DNA of 64,000 bases, from assembly GCF_020982545.1 (NCBI RefSeq), contig NZ_JAJKLK010000005.1, positions 62,001-126,000 of the forward strand, written 5' to 3'. The position numbers and the translations under genes are program-made. Within the stretch, counting starts at the first letter, position 1. Each line of letters opens with the position of its first letter. Below, one piece after another: positions 60,528 through 64,000 of the stretch. The DNA comes from Streptomyces sp. MNU76. GTDB taxonomy: Bacteria > Actinomycetota > Actinomycetes > Streptomycetales > Streptomycetaceae. A model generated the notes under the pieces. It ran no database searches. It was not told the DNA's origin and worked only from the letters and a program-made list of their open reading frames with translations.

Positions 60528-61682
60528 TCAGCACCTCTCCCACGGGGTCCAGTCGCCGAGGTACGCCTCACGGGTGGCGGAGGCGGCTTCGGCGGCCGTG
60601 AGCTGGGGCCGGTTCTCCGGGACGGAGACGACGGCGCCGGGTCCGGTGTTGCGGTACTCGGCGAACCGCTGGTCCTGCCAGGGGAAGCCCGACGACATGT
60701 CGGTGTAGGGCGCTACCGCGTCGATCCCGGCACCGAGGCGGGTCTCGCGCACGGTGAGCATGGGCCGGGCGGTGGTGTCCGAGCTGGGCACCCAGGGCCG
60801 GGCCAGCTTGTAGTGGGCGTCCGGTGCCTCGCTGGTGATCCGGCTCCGGGTCACCAGGTAGCCGCGCGGGTTGGCGCCCGCGGTGGAGGGCGCGAAGACG
60901 AACCCGTAGGGCGCGGAGGCCAGGTCGGTCCTGGTCAGGGTGCGGAAGTGGCAGTGTTCGAAGACGGCGGTGGCCCGTCCGAAGACGAAGTCCACGTCGC
61001 CCTCGGCGTAGCAGTCGCGGAAGTACTGCCGGGCGAAGGTGCCGAGTGCCATCGAGTCGGCGTACAGGGTGTCCTGGTGCCCCAGGAACCGGCAGCGCAG
61101 GAACGCGGACCGGTCTCCCTGCACCTTGATGGCGACGGCCTGGGTGCCGCTGATCCCTGGGTGGTCGGCGCGCAGCCAGTCGTTGGCGAAGGTGATGTCC
61201 CGCGCGGTGAACCCGGCGGCCTGCACCAGGGTGGTGGCGGACCCGGTGGTGCCGTAGGTGCCGCCGCCGGGCTTGGGGGTGCCGGCCGCGTTGTCGTACA
61301 CGACCACGACGTCCCGGGCGTCCCCGGAGGCACCGATCCAGGTCATCTCCGCACGGGCGACGCCGACGGCGACGGTCTCGCGGTACACGCCGGGCGCGAC
61401 GACCAGGGTGTATCCGGTGCCTCCCGCCGCGGTGACGGCGGCCTGGACGGTGGTGAAGTCGCCGGCACCGTCGGCGTCCACGTACAGGGTCCGCTCGTCG
61501 AGGCGGGCGGCGGGCGATCCGTACCGTCCGAAGACCCCGCGGCCACGGGCGGCGCGGTCGGCCCGGGCCGCCGGTGCCGCTTGGGCCGCTCGGGCCGGGG
61601 TCGTGACGGCGAGCGCGAGCGCGGTCCCGATCCCGGCGGCCATCAACGACCTTCTGCCCGGCCCCGGTTGGCGCCCGGTCAT
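60528..61682 (-). CDS. secreted pectinesterase, CE8 family
   Basis: A 384-residue secreted beta-helix esterase removing methyl groups from pectin. Twin-Arg-like signal (GRRSLMAAGIGTALALA) ending near residue 33. YVDADGAGDFTTVQAAV, APGVYRETVAV, GTQAVAIKVQGDRSAF, CRFLGHQDTLYADS (oxyanion Gln), CYAEGDVDFVFGRATAVFEH (catalytic Asp pair) and YKLARPWVPSSD (Arg) are in order. ATG overlaps the PL1 stop by one base (TGATG), so the two are coupled. Confidence 0.95.
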   Translation of the reverse strand: MTGRQPGPGRRSLMAAGIGTALALAVTTPARAAQAAPAARADRAARGRGVFGRYGSPAARLDERTLYVDADGAGDFTTVQAAVTAAGGTGYTLVVAPGVYRETVAVGVARAEMTWIGASGDARDVVVVYDNAAGTPKPGGGTYGTTGSATTLVQAAGFTARDITFANDWLRADHPGISGTQAVAIKVQGDRSAFLRCRFLGHQDTLYADSMALGTFARQYFRDCYAEGDVDFVFGRATAVFEHCHFRTLTRTDLASAPYGFVFAPSTAGANPRGYLVTRSRITSEAPDAHYKLARPWVPSSDTTARPMLTVRETRLGAGIDAVAPYTDMSSGFPWQDQRFAEYRNTGPGAVVSVPENRPQLTAAEAASATREAYLGDWTPWERC

Positions 61683-62989
61683 CAGCAGGCCTTCCCGGCG
61701 CCCGCGCGGTTCGCGACGATGCCCGGCACGGCGCGCGGCGCGTCGACCTTGGTCCGCAGGGTGGGCGTCCAGCCGGCGCCCGACCGGAGGAACTCCGAGG
61801 GGATCTCGGCGTTGTGGACGGCGATCAGGTCCGTCAGCCTGCCGTTGACGTAGTTGTTCTCGGCGGTGAGCGGGGAGTCGTTCCACCTCTTCAGGGCCTT
61901 GCCGACACTCGCGCCCGACGGCAGCGTGATCGCGTTGTCGCTGGCGTGGAGCTGCGAGGAGAGGCCGACACCGAAGAGGTAGTAGTCGTCCTTCTGCTCC
62001 TCGGTCACCACGTAGTGGTTGTTGTAGACGTCGACCTGGCCGAACCGCACACGCGGGGAACGCTGGAGGATCCCGTCGAAGCGGTTGTGGTGCAGGGTGA
62101 CCTTGAGCTTGCCCGCGTCGAGGGCGGCGGTGCCGTCGCTGTTGCCGATCAGCATGTTCTTGTCGTGGTCCTGGAAGCGGTTCCAGGAGACGGTCACGTA
62201 GTCGGAGCCGCGCACGATGTCGGTCAGGCCGTCGTGCTGCTGGAAGACCTTGCCGAAGTGGACCGGCCGCTCGCTGTCCGGGTAGCGCCCGTCGGTGAAG
62301 GTGTTGTGGTCGAGCCAGACGTGGTCGGTGCCGAAGACGACCACGGCGTCGTACTCGCTGTTCCAGTTGCCGGTGTTGTCGTCATCGGTCGGGTCCCACT
62401 TGGGGAAGCAGTCGAGCGGCGCCTCGATGGTGAGGTTGCGCATGATGACGTTCGAGACGCCCTTGATCTGGAGGCTGCCGCCGAGGATGCCGGAGTTCTT
62501 GCCGACGCCGACGATCGTGGTGTTGGACGGGATGTCGGCCTTGATCGCCGAGTCCTGGTTGGCCATGGACGCGACCCGCGCGTCCTCCTGCGGCCCCTTG
62601 GCGACCTGGTCGTTGCCGTAGACGGCAGGGTCGTAGTCCTTGAGGTACTGCTGGAGGTCGTAGCCGCCGGTGACGAAGGCCTCGCAGCCGTCGGAGACGG
62701 CGTCGATCATCCCCTTCACCTTGATGATCTTCGGCGCGTCTCCACCGTCTCTCAGCGCGGCCTTGAACTCCGCCCAGGTGGTGACGGTGTAGACGTGCTC
62801 GGCGTCGGCGGCGGACCCACCGGTGGTGCCGCCCTCGGCCGAGCCCCAGCCGTCACCGGCGCCGAGGACCTGCCGGCCGAGGTCAGATCCCTGGGCGTGG
62901 GCGACGCCGGTACCGGTGGCCCCGAGCACGAGCGCGGTGCAGCCGACGACAGATGTCATGACATTGGCATGCCAGAAACGAGGACGCAT
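61682..62989 (-). CDS. secreted pectate lyase, PL1 family
   Basis: A 435-residue secreted pectate lyase with a signal peptide (about residues 1-32, ending GVAHA). The Pel-type beta-helix shows NTTIVGVGKNSGILGGSLQI, VIMRNLTIEAPLDCFPKWDP, EYDAVVVFGTDHVWLDHNTF and FQDHDKNMLIGNSD with the calcium Asp residues. The substrate-binding HHNRFDGILQRSPRVRFGQV (Arg of RSPRVR) is present. It is the first gene of a coupled operon with the pectinesterase. The start ATG at 62989 has GAAAGGAACC upstream. Confidence 0.95.
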   Translation of the reverse strand: MRPRFWHANVMTSVVGCTALVLGATGTGVAHAQGSDLGRQVLGAGDGWGSAEGGTTGGSAADAEHVYTVTTWAEFKAALRDGGDAPKIIKVKGMIDAVSDGCEAFVTGGYDLQQYLKDYDPAVYGNDQVAKGPQEDARVASMANQDSAIKADIPSNTTIVGVGKNSGILGGSLQIKGVSNVIMRNLTIEAPLDCFPKWDPTDDDNTGNWNSEYDAVVVFGTDHVWLDHNTFTDGRYPDSERPVHFGKVFQQHDGLTDIVRGSDYVTVSWNRFQDHDKNMLIGNSDGTAALDAGKLKVTLHHNRFDGILQRSPRVRFGQVDVYNNHYVVTEEQKDDYYLFGVGLSSQLHASDNAITLPSGASVGKALKRWNDSPLTAENNYVNGRLTDLIAVHNAEIPSEFLRSGAGWTPTLRTKVDAPRAVPGIVANRAGAGKAC

Positions 62990-63030
62990 GCGTGCGGTTC
63001 CTTTCGAAGCAAAGGGGGAGAGGTCTTTTT

Positions 63031-63060
63031 CTTGGGGCGCGGGGAACTGCGCGAAGGGCG
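63031..63060. repeat. intergenic repeat, family B copy (partial)
   Basis: TTGGGGCGCGGGGAACTGCG followed by CGAAGGGCGAC. It fills the gap between the PL1 and acetylesterase genes. Confidence 0.5.
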
Positions 63061-63061
63061 A

Positions 63062-63868
63062 CTACGCTTGGGGCCACGTGATCCAGGAGTCGGGGATCTC
63101 TTCGTCCAGACGGCGCACGTCACGACGCGCGAGCACCCGCCGACGCAGCAACTCACCCACCACGAGCCGGGCCACGGCCACGGCCCCCGGCGGATTGAAG
63201 TGCGTGTTGTCCTGCTCGGTCGCGGTCCAGTTGAAGTACTTCTTGGTCTCCTCGACCCCGAGCCGCTGCCACAACGCGATGGACAGCGCCTGGATGTCGA
63301 GGAGGGCGACACCCTCCTCCGCGGCGAGAGCGATCGCCGCTGCCGGATAGTCGCCGTGGGTCGGCACGGCGTTGCCGCTCGCGTCGAACTTTCTGCGCTC
63401 GACGGAGGTGGCGAGCACCGGCCGGGCGCCCCGCGCCCGCGCACCGTCGATGTACTGGCGCAGGTAGTCCTGGTACGTCGTCCACGGCTCGGTGTACCGC
63501 GTGGGATCGGCGATCTTGGAGTCGTTGTGCCCGAACTGGACGACCAGGAAGTCCCCGGGCCGAATGTCTCCGAGGATGACGTCCAGGCGTCCCTCGTCGA
63601 TGAAGCTCTTCGAACTACGCCCGTTCACGGCGTGGTTGGAGACCGCCGACCCTTGCCGGAGGAAGAACGGCAGCGCCATCCCCCACCCGGTCTCGGGCGC
63701 GGCGTCGGCGTACTTCTGCGCGGCGGTGGAGTCGCCGGCGAGGTAGAGGGTGCGCTCACGCCGGGCCCCGCCGGGCGAGGCCGCGGCGGACGCGGGCCCG
63801 GTGGCGGCTACGGCGAGCGGAACGGCGGCGAGCGCCGCGGTGGTGATCTGTCTACGGGTGAGTGACAC
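63062..63868 (-). CDS. secreted rhamnogalacturonan acetylesterase, CE12/SGNH type
   Basis: A 268-residue secreted SGNH hydrolase removing acetyl groups from rhamnogalacturonan. Signal peptide about residues 1-30 (TTAALAAVPLAVAATGPASA). Block I is LYLAGDSTAAQKY (nucleophile Ser), then AVNGRSSKSFIDEGRLD (Gly block), VQFGHNDSKIADP (Asn block) and NTHFNPPGAVAVA (Asp-like/His block), as in the CE12 family. GTG at 63868 follows AAAGG. Same strand as PL1 and the pectinesterase, 72 bp upstream of PL1. Confidence 0.93.
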   Translation of the reverse strand: MSLTRRQITTAALAAVPLAVAATGPASAAASPGGARRERTLYLAGDSTAAQKYADAAPETGWGMALPFFLRQGSAVSNHAVNGRSSKSFIDEGRLDVILGDIRPGDFLVVQFGHNDSKIADPTRYTEPWTTYQDYLRQYIDGARARGARPVLATSVERRKFDASGNAVPTHGDYPAAAIALAAEEGVALLDIQALSIALWQRLGVEETKKYFNWTATEQDNTHFNPPGAVAVARLVVGELLRRRVLARRDVRRLDEEIPDSWITWPQA

Positions 63869-63893
63869 GTGCGGGTGCCTTTCCAGTAGGGCC

Positions 63894-63950
63894 CCCGCGC
63901 CCCGACAGGGGCGCGGGACTGTCACATATGCGGCTCCGCCGCGTGGGCGC
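63894..63950. repeat. hairpin plus intergenic repeat, family A copy 2
   Basis: CCCGCGCCCC-GACA-GGGGCGCGGG hairpin (63894-63917) followed by the reverse complement of the family A repeat (TATGCGGCTCCGCCGCGTGG then GCGCG), matching 16287-16355. Nothing else is seen up to the end of the window. Confidence 0.6.
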
Positions 63951-64000
63951 GATCAACCACAACGAACCTGCGGCCGGACACGAACGGACCGGCCCGAGTT

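Noticed and set aside
1..64000. CRISPR arrays, prophage genes, integrases or attachment sites
   Set aside because: No regularly spaced repeats, no phage structural or recombinase proteins and no tRNA genes were seen; the only mobile signs are the palindromic element and the TnpB scar.

Overview
The window is chromosomal DNA of a Streptomyces or close relative. GC content is very high with strong GC bias at third codon positions, GTG starts are common, and the gene content is typical of the genus: ectABCD, DUF397/XRE regulators, mycothiol-type domains, many secreted Tat/Sec hydrolases and ECF sigma factors. From memory, the order phosphate transporter, small membrane protein, cobalamin genes, then ectABCD resembles the core-chromosome segment around SCO1845-SCO1867 of S. 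coelicolor. The flanks look more accessory.

Layout. 1-9.5 kb: housekeeping and hypothetical genes (crotonase, small HTH protein, ABC-F ATPase, VOC protein, alpha/beta hydrolase, class II aldolase, GH25 lysozyme) with a 169-bp palindromic MITE-like element at 7694-7862. 9.7-11.3 kb: pitH-type phosphate transporter behind a PHO box, plus a small membrane protein and a perfect bidirectional terminator. 11.4-13.4 kb: XRE/DUF5753 regulator and its DUF397 partner on opposite strands, with two membrane proteins between them. 13.5-24.1 kb: a B12 riboswitch and aerobic-type cobalamin genes (cobD with two frameshifts, cobQ, chelatase, cobO, cobB, a CobE/CbiX fused frame, cobC) with a ZIP metal transporter inserted; cobN is not in the window. 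24.1-32.3 kb: a 2336-residue RHS/YD-repeat protein with a Hint domain and C-terminal toxin, followed by an overlapping candidate immunity gene of different base composition.

32.3-40.9 kb: amidohydrolase, a polar amino-acid ABC transporter operon, a class V aminotransferase and the ectoine/hydroxyectoine operon. 40.9-53.1 kb: an ECF sigma factor next to a ZAS/MDMPI fusion protein, aminotransferase, DsbA/FrnE-like protein, DUF1349 protein whose 3' end is tandemly duplicated, aldehyde dehydrogenase divergent from an IclR regulator, a penicillin-binding protein, a purine permease, and a second sigma factor with a membrane partner.

53.2-63.9 kb: a pectin and rhamnogalacturonan degradation island containing PL3, PL9 and PL1 pectate lyases, a CE8 pectinesterase, a CE12-type rhamnogalacturonan acetylesterase, a GH43 enzyme and a lipase-like hydrolase. 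It is scarred by a TnpB fragment, a truncated rhamnogalacturonan lyase, and a chimera joining a broken esterase to a PL9 tail. The secreted enzymes would de-esterify and cleave pectin outside the cell. Two lyase genes share a 33-nt upstream block and a CGAAAGTTTCG palindrome lies between divergent genes, suggesting joint control.

Several genes show single-base losses in G or C runs. These could be real decay or homopolymer errors in the assembly, and that question affects the cobD, CbiX and RG-lyase calls.
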